A stretch of 51,621 nucleotides of DNA from Planctomycetota bacterium (GCA_022705425.1 JAKJEM010000019.1:1-51621), one strand, 5' to 3'; positions 9,169-18,108 are shown, counted from the stretch's first letter. A program made the numbers and translations. Notes: a model not told the origin generated them from the letters alone.

Positions 9169-10266
9169 TCAGTGCGGCGGCGGGGCGAGGGCCTCGTGAT
9201 AGACGGCCAGCGTCTCCGCCAGCATCCGGTCGGCGTTGAAGCGTTCGGCCACCCGGGCGCGTCCGGCGGCGCCCATGCGGCGGGCGCGTTCCGGGTCGGA
9301 AAGCAGGTCCCGCACCGCCGCCACGAGGACGGACGGATCGCCCTTGGGCACGATCAGGCCGGTCACCGCGTCCGCCACGAGTTCAGGAACGTCGCCGGCG
9401 GGGGTGGAAATGACGGGCTTGCCGAGGGCCATGGCCTCGATGACGCTGTAGGCGAAGCGGCCCGTCATGGCAGGACGGAGGAAGATGTCGAGGCTGGAGA
9501 TGGCATCGGCGTAGTTGAGGAGCCGGGTGACGAAAATGACGCGCTTCTCGATACCGAGCGTCGCCGCCAGGCGGCGGAGGGAGTTCTCGCGGGGACCGTC
9601 GCCGGCGAGGACGAACTGCATGTCGCCGCCGGCGTCCAGCAGGGACCGCGCGGCATGGAGGAAGACGTCCTGCCCGCGGTCCTTGTCGAGGGGGGCGACG
9701 ACGCCGATCACCGGAAAACGCCGCGCCAGTTCGGGGGGCTTTTCGGGCCGCGAGGCCAGGTCCAGTCCGGGGAGGACGACGCGGATCTTCTCGCGCGGGA
9801 CGCGGCAGTGGTTAACGAGGGCCTCGCGGCGGAACTCGCTGAGGGCGATGACGCGGCGGCTGAGGGACTGAAGGCGCCGGCTTTCCCAGCGCTCGAGGAG
9901 CCCCCCCTCCATGTGCGGGGTGAAGACGACCGGAAGGCCCGAGGCGGCCAGAAGGTGCTCGACCCACGGGCCGTGCGCGCCGCCGTGGACGTGCAGAAGG
10001 TTCGTGCGCCGGTTGCGGCAGAAGTCCAGCGCCGCCGAGAACCCGCCGAAGGGCCGCCGCGCGGCGATGTCGTGCCAGGCGAGAACGGGAAAGGGCATAT
10101 GCGCGGGGAGCAGGTCGGACGGAAGGCTCCGACAGACCAGGGCCACCTCGTGCCCCGCGGCAGCCAGCGCGCGGAGGAGATCGAGCATGTGGAGGTAGCC
10201 GCTGCGGATGCGGAAGCGGCCGGCAACGGCCAGGATGCTGAACGGCGATGACGGGCTGAGGGACAT
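9169..10266 (-). CDS. glycosyltransferase family 4 (GT-B) protein
   Basis: A 365-residue retaining glycosyltransferase of the GT-B fold. The N-terminal domain has a glycine-poor acceptor loop (RIRSGYLHMLDLLRAL). The C-terminal donor domain shows GVVAPLDKDRGQDVFL, VLAGDGPRE and the GT4 E-x7-E-like segment IEAMALGKPVISTPAGDVPEL. It probably adds a hexose to an LPS core or other surface glycan, which fits the kdsB gene that follows. The frame stays open to 10338, but a promoter overlaps 10309-10338, so I place the start at the ATG at 10266; a GTG at 10302 is an alternative. Donor and acceptor cannot be read. Confidence 0.88.
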   Translation of the reverse strand: MSLSPSSPFSILAVAGRFRIRSGYLHMLDLLRALAAAGHEVALVCRSLPSDLLPAHMPFPVLAWHDIAARRPFGGFSAALDFCRNRRTNLLHVHGGAHGPWVEHLLAASGLPVVFTPHMEGGLLERWESRRLQSLSRRVIALSEFRREALVNHCRVPREKIRVVLPGLDLASRPEKPPELARRFPVIGVVAPLDKDRGQDVFLHAARSLLDAGGDMQFVLAGDGPRENSLRRLAATLGIEKRVIFVTRLLNYADAISSLDIFLRPAMTGRFAYSVIEAMALGKPVISTPAGDVPELVADAVTGLIVPKGDPSVLVAAVRDLLSDPERARRMGAAGRARVAERFNADRMLAETLAVYHEALAPPPH

Positions 10267-10308
10267 GGGCGCGCCGAGAGAGGGAACTGGAAACGCAATC
10301 ACGGCGCT

Positions 10309-10338
10309 ATTGTAGCGAAGGGGAGGTGACGAGGCCAA
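10309..10338 (-). promoter_or_regulatory. probable promoter for the glycosyltransferase-kdsB-pyrG run
   Basis: On the minus strand TTGGCC (10333-10338) and TACAAT (10309-10314) are 18 bases apart. The -10 is strong and the -35 moderate. Transcription would start near 10302, inside the longest open frame, supporting a later translation start. Confidence 0.5.
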
Positions 10339-10366
10339 CGGGTGCGGCCGGCGGGACGGACGGGAA

Positions 10367-11032
10367 TCAGGCCTTTCCGGCGCGAGCGCGGTGGTCCTTG
10401 ACGGCCTTCTCGGTCCATTCCATCGTCTCGGCGGGGACCAGGGGCTTGACGAAGAAGTCGTTGACGCCGATGGACATGGCGTATTGCTTGTCGCGCCCTT
10501 TGAGCTTGACGCTGGTCATCAGCACGGGGATATTCCAGGTGTTCTTGTTCTGGGGGTTGGAGAGGTTCCGAAGCTGCTGGATGACCTGGAAGCCGCTGAT
10601 GTTGTCCAGGCGGACGTCCACGATCATCGCGTCGGGGGTCTTGACGCGCGCCTGCTCGATGGCCGCGAGGCCGTCGCAGACCTCGATAACGGCGTAGGCG
10701 TGCTCCTTGAGCATGGCCACGGTCCTGGCGCGGGCGGAGGAGTCGCTGTCGGCCACGAGGATGATCGGCGCGGTGAGCTTGTTGTGGTTGTTGGGGGGCA
10801 ACGGCAGGGTCCGGGCCAGGGGGGCGGCGTTGAACTCGCCGGTGCCGTGGTCGGTGGGTTCGGGCTTCACGGCGTCGCTCGGCGCCTCGACCGCCTGGGC
10901 AATGGTTTCATAGACGGCGCTGTCGGGGATTCGGAGCCACCGGTTGCACTTGACGCACCGGGCGCGCTTGTGAGCGCTGCCGTCGGGCGTCTTGAGCTTC
11001 TGTCCGCATGGACACGAGAATCGGAGCGACAT
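10367..11032 (-). CDS. zinc-ribbon response regulator (stand-alone receiver)
   Basis: 221 residues. Residues 7-29 form a zinc-ribbon-like pair of knuckles (C7-P-C9 and C26-V-K-C29). A proline/asparagine-rich linker (~50-88) leads to a CheY-like receiver at 89-215. The receiver's acidic pocket (D95, D97), phospho-acceptor D139, T173-S174 and K196 are all present, so it should be phosphorylatable. No DNA-binding or enzymatic output domain follows; the output may be binding through the ribbon or the receiver. GAGGAGG lies 8 bases before the ATG. The partner kinase is not in the window. Confidence 0.85.
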   Translation of the reverse strand: MSLRFSCPCGQKLKTPDGSAHKRARCVKCNRWLRIPDSAVYETIAQAVEAPSDAVKPEPTDHGTGEFNAAPLARTLPLPPNNHNKLTAPIILVADSDSSARARTVAMLKEHAYAVIEVCDGLAAIEQARVKTPDAMIVDVRLDNISGFQVIQQLRNLSNPQNKNTWNIPVLMTSVKLKGRDKQYAMSIGVNDFFVKPLVPAETMEWTEKAVKDHRARAGKA

Positions 11033-11098
11033 GACATCGTCCTCCTCAGAGCCGCCTGTCAGGCCGAACCGTGCGCCGAGCGTTCGTGCGCCAGCAGA

Positions 11099-11127
11099 AT
11101 CCTAACAAAGCCGCCGGGACGGTTCAA
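11099..11127 (-). promoter_or_regulatory. probable promoter for the response regulator
   Basis: Minus-strand TTGAAC (11122-11127) and TAGGAT (11099-11104) with a 17-base spacer, about 67 bases before the ATG. Each box matches four of six consensus bases. Confidence 0.45.
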
Positions 11128-11243
11128 GGCGCGATTGCATCACAAATGGCGGGGCGTCAGTCGCGCGGAGGAAGCGGAGGTGATAAACTACACGCCGGCG
11201 TTTCAGAGATAGACGCATTGTCCCGGACCTGGAGAAGACAAGG

Positions 11244-12491
11244 ATGGCGTTCGACGCGATGCAGTACGGCGCCCGCCCGGACGGAACGACGATGAACACG
11301 GCGGCGCTGCAGGAGTGCCTGGACGCCTGCGCCAAGGCCGGCGGGGGTACGGTGCGGCTGCGGCCAGGGGTCTTCCTGACCGGACCGATCCGCCTCGGCT
11401 CGAACACAACGCTGCACCTGGAGGCCGGGGCGACGCTGATGGGCAGCCCGCGCAAGGAGGACTACCGCTGCGTCCGGCTGCGTTATTCCGGGGCGGAGGC
11501 GTTGACGCTCGAAGCACTCGTCAGCGCCACGGAGGCGGTCAACGTCGCCATCGTCGGGCGGGGGATGATCAACGGCCAGGGGGGCGGCTGGTGGCAGGAC
11601 ATCCGGCGCACGCTGAGCCTGCCGAAGGATCGCCGCCCGACGCCGAAGGCGCCGCCGGGTACTGAGGACTATGTGCGCGAGACGCCCTGGGCGCGTCCCC
11701 GACTCGTCGAGTTTGTCCGATGCCGGAACGTCCTCTTCGAGGGGCTGACGCTCTGCAACTCCCCCTTCTGGACGCTGCACCCGCTCTTTTGCGAGGGGGT
11801 GCGCATCCACGGGTTGACGGTTCTGGCGCCGGAGGAGTCGAACAACACCGACGGCATCAACCCCGATTCCTGCCGGGACGTGCGGATCAGCGATTGCCTG
11901 ATTGACGTCGGCGACGACTGCCTGGCGCTGAAATCGGGGCTGGACGATGCGGCACGCGAGCGCGGCGCCCCGTGCGAGAACGTGGTCATCACAAACTGCA
12001 TTATGCGGCGCGGGCACGGCGGCGTGACGGTCGGCAGCGACATGTCCGGCGGGGTCCGGAACGTGACGGTGTCGAATTGCGTCTTTCAGGGGACGGACAT
12101 CGGCATTCGGCTGAAGACGATGCGCGGACGCGGCGGCATAGTGGAACAGATGGCCTGCACGAACATCGTCATGGACCGCGTCCCCTGCCCGGTGCACGTG
12201 GACATGCACTACTGGAAGAAGACGGAGGCGGGCCCGGTGACGGAGCGCACACCGCGCTTCCGCGACCTGCGCATCAGCCACGTGCGCGCCACCGGCGCGG
12301 AGCAGGCGGGCTTCATCCACGGGCTGGAGGAGATGCCGGTCGGCGACGTGACGCTGGACGATGTCCACATCACGGCGGCCCGGCCCTTCCGGGCGCGGCA
12401 CGTACGCGGGCTGGCCCTGCGTCACACGCGGGTGGACGTGCCGCAGGGGGAGGCCTTCGAGTTCGAGGACGTCAGCCGGGCGGAGGGGTAG
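11244..12491 (+). CDS. GH28 family glycoside hydrolase (polygalacturonase-like)
   Basis: A 415-residue right-handed beta-helix enzyme of the pectinase family. It begins with the family's DAMQYGARPDGTTMNTAALQ. The active-site set is complete: D203 in NNTDGIN, D224-D225 in GDDC, H258 in RGHGG, and R289/K291 in GIRLKT. It would cleave alpha-galacturonosyl or related linkages. No signal peptide is visible, so it may act on imported oligomers or start upstream of what I see. A GGAGAAG site precedes the ATG at short distance. It faces the prepilin-like gene and has no same-strand partner. Confidence 0.93.
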   Translation: MAFDAMQYGARPDGTTMNTAALQECLDACAKAGGGTVRLRPGVFLTGPIRLGSNTTLHLEAGATLMGSPRKEDYRCVRLRYSGAEALTLEALVSATEAVNVAIVGRGMINGQGGGWWQDIRRTLSLPKDRRPTPKAPPGTEDYVRETPWARPRLVEFVRCRNVLFEGLTLCNSPFWTLHPLFCEGVRIHGLTVLAPEESNNTDGINPDSCRDVRISDCLIDVGDDCLALKSGLDDAARERGAPCENVVITNCIMRRGHGGVTVGSDMSGGVRNVTVSNCVFQGTDIGIRLKTMRGRGGIVEQMACTNIVMDRVPCPVHVDMHYWKKTEAGPVTERTPRFRDLRISHVRATGAEQAGFIHGLEEMPVGDVTLDDVHITAARPFRARHVRGLALRHTRVDVPQGEAFEFEDVSRAEG

Positions 12492-12531
12492 CCGGGGCCG
12501 GAACGCGCGGCCGGCGCCCGGAGACCCCGGC
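12491..12531. terminator. possible bidirectional hairpin between convergent genes
   Basis: GCCGGGG at 12491-12497 pairs with CCCCGGC at 12525-12531, with a weaker inner CCGG pairing. It fills the gap between the GH28 gene and the convergent prepilin-like gene. No T-tract is visible. Confidence 0.35.
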
Positions 12532-12567
12532 CCATCGCGGAGAAGAAGCGCCGCGGCGGCGGGCGGA

Positions 12568-13791
12568 TCAGTACGGCGGCGGCGCGCTGGAGTCAATGCC
12601 GCGCGCGTCGTCGAAGAGATGCCAGACCGCCGGAGTACCGAACTTCTGGAAGATGCGGGGCGTGGAGTTCGTCCAGGGGAATCCCGCGCTGCCCCCGCCG
12701 ATCCAGTGCCAGGTCATGCCCAGCGCGCCATAGCCGCCGACGGTGGAGCTGTCGAACCACCAGATGATGCGCTGGCTCGAGTCGCCGTACCAGGCGGCGC
12801 TGCCGTCGCCGTAGAGGACATTGTAGCCGTCCACGTGGGTGTACATGTTGTAGCCGGGGTCCTGAGCGGCGTCATTCGGCTCGTCAATCGGGTGCATGTT
12901 CTTCGCGCCGCGCCAGAAGTCGTCGCTGACCAGCGCCCGACCGCCGAGGAGGCGCGTCGTCTTGAAGGGCGGCGCGCCCACTTCGCCCTTGACGACGGGC
13001 TTGGTCCAGGGCATGTCCTTGGGCCCATGCATCGGCTGATAGCCCGGCGCATTCGTGTAGTAGATGGCGCCGTAGATGGCCTGGTTGCGGTAGCCGTACT
13101 GCATCGTCACGTTGAACTCGACCTTGTTGTCGTACCCGCTGATGGAGTTGGTGTAGCGCGGCCAGGCGCCGTTGGAGAGTACGCGGCCGGCCTCCGCGCC
13201 GCCGAGACCGGCGCGGGCTTCCTTCCAATCGCCCAGCGTTTCGTTGACGCGGTGTCCGTAGCGCTCCGTCGGACGGCGCACGTCCGCGCCGGAGGGGCAA
13301 TAGAAGGTCTTCTCGTCCGGCAGGTCGCCGGTGACCAGGAGCGTGCCCATGTTGTGCGGGGCCACGCGGAGATTTCCGACGGCCGGCACGGGGGTGCCGT
13401 GGACGCCGATGTAGCCGGTGCCAAGGGTGTGGTGCATCATGGCATAGTAGGTGCGCCCCTGAGCGCCCCCGTCGAGCAGCCGGACGGTCCCGTTCGTGAT
13501 CGGGTCGTGATAGGCCTGGGTGTAGATGTTCGGCAGCGGGTTCGGGGGATAGGGCGAGATGTTCCCCTGCGCCCAGTCGAGGTAACCGGGGTAGTACTCG
13601 CCGTAGGCGCCCGTGTACATTGCGAAGGCCTTACCCATCTGGTTGAGGTTGTTGGAGCAGGCGCTGCGCCGGGCCTTCTCTCGCGCGCTGGCCAGGGCGG
13701 GCAGGAGCATCGCCGCCAGGATGGCGATGATTGCAATCACCACCAGCAGTTCAATGAGCGTGAAGCCGCCGTAGCGTCTCAGCAGAGCCAT
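12568..13791 (-). CDS. prepilin-type protein with H-x9-DG module
   Basis: 407 residues. The N-terminus is a textbook class III signal: short basic leader, cleavage between G9 and F10, conserved E14 ([20 protein letters not shown]), then a helix ending in [20 protein letters not shown]. The rest is a large exported domain rich in Gly, Tyr and Trp, with the H-x9-DG signature at H319 to D329-G330 near the C-terminus. Such proteins are expanded in Planctomycetota and Lentisphaerota and are thought to use the type II secretion/pilus machinery; their role is unknown. AAGGAGG sits 7 bases before the ATG. The start overlaps the end of the GntR gene by 13 bases. Confidence 0.9.
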   Translation of the reverse strand: MALLRRYGGFTLIELLVVIAIIAILAAMLLPALASAREKARRSACSNNLNQMGKAFAMYTGAYGEYYPGYLDWAQGNISPYPPNPLPNIYTQAYHDPITNGTVRLLDGGAQGRTYYAMMHHTLGTGYIGVHGTPVPAVGNLRVAPHNMGTLLVTGDLPDEKTFYCPSGADVRRPTERYGHRVNETLGDWKEARAGLGGAEAGRVLSNGAWPRYTNSISGYDNKVEFNVTMQYGYRNQAIYGAIYYTNAPGYQPMHGPKDMPWTKPVVKGEVGAPPFKTTRLLGGRALVSDDFWRGAKNMHPIDEPNDAAQDPGYNMYTHVDGYNVLYGDGSAAWYGDSSQRIIWWFDSSTVGGYGALGMTWHWIGGGSAGFPWTNSTPRIFQKFGTPAVWHLFDDARGIDSSAPPPY

Positions 13792-14894
13792 GACCGATCC
13801 TCCTTGGACAAGGACTGCGAAATGGCAGTGTCGCCCGCCATGACAAGTTCCGGCGCCAGGGATAGGGCACGCCCCGGGAGCGCCGGAGAAGCCGCGCGCC
13901 GCCTCAACAACTCCCCTGCCGCGCGACAGACCTGACGGAAATCCACATAGACCACGCGCGTCCCCCGATTACGAAGGGCCGCCAGCGTCTCGGGCGATTC
14001 GGTGAACTGGAAGCGCTCACCGGGGAAGTCCACGCGGGCCAGCGAGTCCGCAAAGACGATGGCGTCGCTCGGCAGAGCCCGGAGACGATCCATCGCCGCA
14101 TGATCGGCGGGGGCAGAGGCGTCGGGCGCATCGAAGGAGATCACCACCGGTTCGACGCCGGCCTCCGCCGCTGCGGCGATGAAGGCTTCGTAGAGGATGG
14201 CATAGGGCGAATCGGATCGAGGTTCGTGGAAGCGACGGCACAACGCGTAGGCGAAGACGCGGCGTCCCGCGGCAAGGCGTTCGCGGAAGAGTCTCCGTAC
14301 GACCTCCGCCGGGTCGAAGAGCACCGAGTCCACGCGGGACTGGGGGATTGCGACAAAAAGAGAGACGACGGGCATCTGCTCTGCCACGCGGGCGAGTTCC
14401 GAACGCAAGGCCTCATCGGGACGATAGGCGACGATGGCCTGCGCCCGCCGGGCGCGGGCCACGGCCAGGATTTCGCCGGACGACGGGGCGAACTCGATCG
14501 TGTAGTTCATCGTCACGCGACAGGGGGAATCGCCCAGGTTCGTCTTGACGGAATCGAGGAGATGGTCGAAGAAGACGGCGCGGTGGCGGCCGGGGCTGGG
14601 CCGGTTTCCGGCGATCAGGAGTTCAACCGTGGGAAGGGGCGGAGGGGCGACGAAGGTTCCCGCGCCCCAACGAGATTCAACGAGTCCGGCGCGTTCGAGT
14701 TCATCCAGGGCGCGCGCGACAGTGGTGCGACTGACCTGATAACGACCCACAAGGTCCGTCACCGTGGGGAGACGCGAACCGGGCTGATAGGCGCCGTCGC
14801 GGATGCCGTCGCGGAGGAGGGAGAAGAGGGCATAGTATCGCGCCACGGGCGCGCCACCGGGTAAGGCGACTTCGTTGAGGGCGGGAGATGGCAT
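13779..14894 (-). CDS. GntR-type transcriptional regulator with LacI-like sensor domain
   Basis: 371 residues. Residues ~17-90 are a GntR winged helix ([20 protein letters not shown], then [20 protein letters not shown] and GAGTFV). The remainder resembles the periplasmic-binding-protein-like sensor found in LacI and AraR-type regulators, so a sugar effector is likely. Its own promoter carries overlapping inverted repeats just downstream of the -10 box, consistent with autorepression. Its last 13 bases overlap the prepilin-type gene, giving translational coupling. Divergent from the sugar cluster starting at 15176, which it may control. Confidence 0.88.
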   Translation of the reverse strand: MPSPALNEVALPGGAPVARYYALFSLLRDGIRDGAYQPGSRLPTVTDLVGRYQVSRTTVARALDELERAGLVESRWGAGTFVAPPPLPTVELLIAGNRPSPGRHRAVFFDHLLDSVKTNLGDSPCRVTMNYTIEFAPSSGEILAVARARRAQAIVAYRPDEALRSELARVAEQMPVVSLFVAIPQSRVDSVLFDPAEVVRRLFRERLAAGRRVFAYALCRRFHEPRSDSPYAILYEAFIAAAAEAGVEPVVISFDAPDASAPADHAAMDRLRALPSDAIVFADSLARVDFPGERFQFTESPETLAALRNRGTRVVYVDFRQVCRAAGELLRRRAASPALPGRALSLAPELVMAGDTAISQSLSKEDRSWLC

Positions 14895-14916
14895 TTGAAA
14901 TGACCTTGAGAGTCTT

Positions 14917-14931
14917 CCGGTGTACCGGTAC
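14917..14931. promoter_or_regulatory. candidate operator: overlapping inverted repeats
   Basis: CCGGT-GT-ACCGG (14917-14928) overlaps the perfect palindrome GTACCGGTAC (14922-14931). The pair lies right at the predicted transcription start of the GntR gene, where a bound repressor would block initiation. A second inverted repeat, TTGAC-CGCA-GTCAA (14948-14961), covers the -35 region. Confidence 0.55.
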
Positions 14932-14932
14932 T

Positions 14933-14961
14933 ATTCTAGGCAGAAGGTTGACCGCAGTCAA
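14933..14961 (-). promoter_or_regulatory. promoter of the GntR-prepilin pair
   Basis: Minus-strand TTGACT (14956-14961), 17-base spacer, TAGAAT (14933-14938): five of six consensus bases in each box at ideal spacing, 39 bases before the GntR ATG. Confidence 0.75.
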
Positions 14962-14975
14962 GGGCGGATTTCGAC

Positions 14976-15004
14976 TTTTCTTTGCGGCGTGAGGAATGTA
15001 GACT
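14976..15004 (+). promoter_or_regulatory. weak candidate promoter for the sugar cluster
   Basis: TTTTCT (14976-14981), 17 bases, TAGACT (14999-15004). The -35 box is poor. It abuts the GntR promoter on the opposite strand. A perfect 7-base hairpin (GACGGGA 15077-15083 with TCCCGTC 15089-15095) lies in the leader. The rest of 15005-15175 shows nothing else. Confidence 0.3.
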
Positions 15005-15175
15005 GTCTGGACGCTTCGGAGCGATGGTATCCCATGCGTGCCCGGCTGCCTGGCGACAGGAAGCGGGGGCAGAAGTGACGGGAGGTCTTCCCGTCGGCGC
15101 GCAGTGCAGGATGTATGTTGCCGTCGCAGGTCTTCACCGGAATGAACACCGGGAACTGCTTGGAGGAATGGCGAG

Positions 15176-16798
15176 ATGCTCTACTTCGACTGCAACTGCG
15201 AGGTCGGTCCGCGGAACGGCAAGGACGCGGTTGCGCCGTGGAGCGCGCGGGACGTGCTGCGCTGGATGGACCACTGCGGCATCGCCGGCGCGCTGGTGAC
15301 GCATACCCTGTCCTATGCAAACGACCCGATCTCGGCGCGCGAGTACCTCGCCCGCGAGATTCGGCTGGCGCCCCGAAGGCTCTTCCCGGCCTGGGCGGTG
15401 CTGCCGCCGGACGCGGGGGACGCGGAGCGCACACCGGCGGAGCTTCTGGACAAGATGGCGCGCGCGCGGGTGCGGGCGGTGAAGCTCTTCCCGAAATCGC
15501 ACAACTGGCCGATCTCCATGGAGGTGATCGGGCCGACACTTGAAGCCCTGGAGAAGGCCGGGATTCTGACGGTGCTTCCCTTCGGAGAGATGCCGGATGG
15601 AAATGCGGGGGGGGCGAACCTCGGCGCCTATGAGAAGATCGGCGAGATCTGCGCCCGCTTTCCGAGGCTTCCGGTGCTGTTGCAGGGCGTCTGGTGGTCC
15701 GCGCAGCGGACGATCACGGCCTTGATGGCGCGCCATGCCAACCTGCACATCGAGTTCTCCGCCTATCAGGTCAACCGCGGACTGGAGGAATACGCGCAAC
15801 GCTTCGGCGCGGAGCGGCTGCTCTTCGGCACCGGCCTGCCGGCGATGAGCGCGGGGGCGGCGCGCGCCTATGTGGACTACGCGCGAATTTCGGCGCGGGA
15901 CAAGGCCAAGGTGGCCGGCGGGAACCTTTCGCGGCTGCTGGGCGGGGTGACGCCGGCGGCGGCGCCGCGCCTGGCGGCGGATCCCCTGCGCGCCCGCGCG
16001 GCGGCGGGCAAGCCGCTGACGGGCGTTGCGGTGCATGACGGCCACTGCCACGTGCTGGCCGAGGGGGCGCAGTCGGCGGGCGGCGTCGTGATGTACCGGG
16101 GCGATGCCGCCGGACTCCTCGAGATCAAGGACGTGCTGGGGGTGAAGACCACCGCCATCATGTCCTGGGTGGGGCCGGTGGCCAGCGAACCGGAGATCGG
16201 GAACGACATCGTGCTGCGGGCGGTCAAGCGCCATCCCGGTCGCTTCCGCGGCCTGGTGACGGTGAACCCGACGCACGTGTCCGCCGGGCGGATGGTCTCG
16301 ACGCTGCGCCGGCTGGTGGACCGCGAGGGCTTTGTAGGGTTGAAGCCCTATCTGCGGCTGGGACTCAAGTATAACGACCGGCTGTACGCGCCGTGCTGGG
16401 AGTTCGCCGAGCAGCGCGGGCTCTACGCGCTGCTGCACATCGGCGGTCCCGCCGGCGGCATGGACGTGGTCAAGGACCTGGCCAAGACGTACCCGTGGGT
16501 GCAGTGGGTGATCGCGCACACGGGCGGGTCCTTCGGGATGGCGCGCGACGTTGTGGCCGGGATGAAGCAGCACTCGAACATCTGGGCGGAACTGACGCTG
16601 ACGCCGGTGACGAACGGGGTGATCGAGTGGATGGTGTCGGAGGTGGGGGACGAGCGCATCCTCTTCGGGACGGACGCGCCGATGCGCGACCCGCGCCCGC
16701 AGTTCGGCTGGGTGGTGTGGGCGGACCTGCCGGCGGCCTCCCGGAGCAAGATTCTGGGCGCGAACTACCTGCGGCTGCTGAGCATGAGGAGAGGCTGA
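15176..16798 (+). CDS. tandem amidohydrolase (two amidohydrolase-2 type barrels)
   Basis: 540 residues made of two related TIM-barrel halves (about 1-265 and 283-535). The second half has H290-C-H292 (in VHDGHCHV) and LFGTD500, the usual metal ligands of amidohydrolase-2 enzymes, plus an HTGG motif. The first half has DCNCE (5-9) in place of D-x-H-x-H and LLFGTG220 in place of LFGTD, so it looks metal-free and may be structural or substrate-sensing. The likely reaction is a hydrolysis or decarboxylation of a sugar acid or lactone, which is inference. TTGGAGGAATGGCG supplies the ribosome site. It heads the eight-gene cluster; the next gene starts one base after its stop. Confidence 0.85.
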   Translation: MLYFDCNCEVGPRNGKDAVAPWSARDVLRWMDHCGIAGALVTHTLSYANDPISAREYLAREIRLAPRRLFPAWAVLPPDAGDAERTPAELLDKMARARVRAVKLFPKSHNWPISMEVIGPTLEALEKAGILTVLPFGEMPDGNAGGANLGAYEKIGEICARFPRLPVLLQGVWWSAQRTITALMARHANLHIEFSAYQVNRGLEEYAQRFGAERLLFGTGLPAMSAGAARAYVDYARISARDKAKVAGGNLSRLLGGVTPAAAPRLAADPLRARAAAGKPLTGVAVHDGHCHVLAEGAQSAGGVVMYRGDAAGLLEIKDVLGVKTTAIMSWVGPVASEPEIGNDIVLRAVKRHPGRFRGLVTVNPTHVSAGRMVSTLRRLVDREGFVGLKPYLRLGLKYNDRLYAPCWEFAEQRGLYALLHIGGPAGGMDVVKDLAKTYPWVQWVIAHTGGSFGMARDVVAGMKQHSNIWAELTLTPVTNGVIEWMVSEVGDERILFGTDAPMRDPRPQFGWVVWADLPAASRSKILGANYLRLLSMRRG

Positions 16799-16799
16799 C

Positions 16800-18050
16800 G
16801 TGAAGACACCCCATACCCTGGCCATCCACGGCGGCAAGCCGGTCCGGACGAAGAAGTTCGGCGCGGGCCCCAAGCACCATCTTGGCGAGTGGCTGGCGCT
16901 GAAGCCGATGTTCGAGCGCGGCAGCATCCCCATGACGCGCGGCCCGGAGGTCATGGCGCTGCGCGAGAAATTCAAGAAGCTGTTCGGGATGAAGCACGCG
17001 GTGACGGCCTCGAGCGGGACCGCCGCGCTCCACACGGCGACGGCGGCGCTGGGAATCGGACGCGGTGACGAGGTCATCACCTCCCCCATCACGGACATGG
17101 GCACGCTGACGGCCATCCTGGCCCAGAATGCGGTGCCGATCTTCGCGGACGTGGATCCGGCCACGACGATGATCACGCCCGAAACGATCGCGCCGAAGAT
17201 CAGCCGGCGCACGCGCGCGATCCTGGTCGTTCACCTGGCGGGCCTGGCGGCGGACATGGACGGCATCATGCGCCTGGCGCGCCGCCACAAGCTGGCGGTG
17301 ATCGAGGACGTCGCCCAATCCTACATGACGGAGCATCGCGGGCGGCTCATCGGCACGATCGGCGACGTCGGGTGCTGGAGCCTGAATGAATCGAAGCACA
17401 TCGGCGCGGGTGACGGCGGCATCCTGATGACGAATGACGCCGAGGTCGCCTGGCGGGCGGAACTCTTCGCCGACAAGTGCTACGACCGCGACGGGCGCGG
17501 CGTGAAGCCCCATTTCGCGGCGATGAACTACCGCCTCAACGCCCTGGTGGCGGCCGTATCGCTGGAGCAGTTGAAGAAGGTGAAGCGCCTGTGCCGGCGT
17601 CGGCGCCTCCTGGGAAGCTACCTGGACCGGGAGTTAAGCCGGCTGCCCGGAATCCGCGTGCGCCCGGTCGGACGCGGGGACTATGCGACCTACTGGTACT
17701 ACATCTTCCACATGGACCCCGAACGTCTGAACTGCACGGTGGAGGAGTTCGCCAAGGCGGTGCAGGCGGAGGGGGTGTGGTGTTCGCCCCTCAACCAGAA
17801 CGTGATGGAGTGGCCCCTTTTCAAGGACCATCCGGACGACCGGCACGCCTGCGCGGCGAACTGCCCGCTGTACCGGGGGCCGAAGCCGGACTACGACACG
17901 CGGCACTACCCCGGCGTGATCGAGGCGAATGCGCGCTCGCTGCGGGCGGGGATGAGCGAGTACCACACGATGGCGGACATGCGCGATTTCGTGAAGGCGG
18001 TGGCGAAGGTGGCCCGCCACGCAGCGCAAGGGGGAACGCTGCGCGCCTGA
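16800..18050 (+). CDS. DegT/DnrJ/EryC1/StrS-family aminotransferase
   Basis: 416-residue PLP-dependent enzyme of the sugar-aminotransferase family. The PLP lysine is K199 in SLNESKHIGAGDGG; the family's TASSGTAALH, the ADVDP segment and the HLAGLAADMD stretch are present. It would transaminate a keto-sugar or inosose, possibly the product of the downstream Gfo/Idh/MocA dehydrogenases. It starts with GTG, set by AGGAGAGG upstream and a one-base gap from the amidohydrolase stop. Some members act as regulators or dehydratases rather than aminotransferases, but the lysine favours catalysis here. Confidence 0.92.
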   Translation: MKTPHTLAIHGGKPVRTKKFGAGPKHHLGEWLALKPMFERGSIPMTRGPEVMALREKFKKLFGMKHAVTASSGTAALHTATAALGIGRGDEVITSPITDMGTLTAILAQNAVPIFADVDPATTMITPETIAPKISRRTRAILVVHLAGLAADMDGIMRLARRHKLAVIEDVAQSYMTEHRGRLIGTIGDVGCWSLNESKHIGAGDGGILMTNDAEVAWRAELFADKCYDRDGRGVKPHFAAMNYRLNALVAAVSLEQLKKVKRLCRRRRLLGSYLDRELSRLPGIRVRPVGRGDYATYWYYIFHMDPERLNCTVEEFAKAVQAEGVWCSPLNQNVMEWPLFKDHPDDRHACAANCPLYRGPKPDYDTRHYPGVIEANARSLRAGMSEYHTMADMRDFVKAVAKVARHAAQGGTLRA

Positions 18051-18108
18051 GCCGCGCCGCCCCCCCCTGCCGGATGTCCGTGACCGCCGCGGAAGCGCCG
18101 CCCGTGCC

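Noticed and set aside
6414..9239. A 941-codon plus-strand frame opposite pyrG and kdsB
   Set aside because: Shadow of the minus-strand genes; low-complexity Gly/Ala/Val/Asp sequence with no recognisable fold.
11177..11190. A GGAGGTGAT sequence upstream of the GH28 gene
   Set aside because: It matches the anti-Shine-Dalgarno sequence but is over 60 bases from the start and no start codon follows at suitable spacing.
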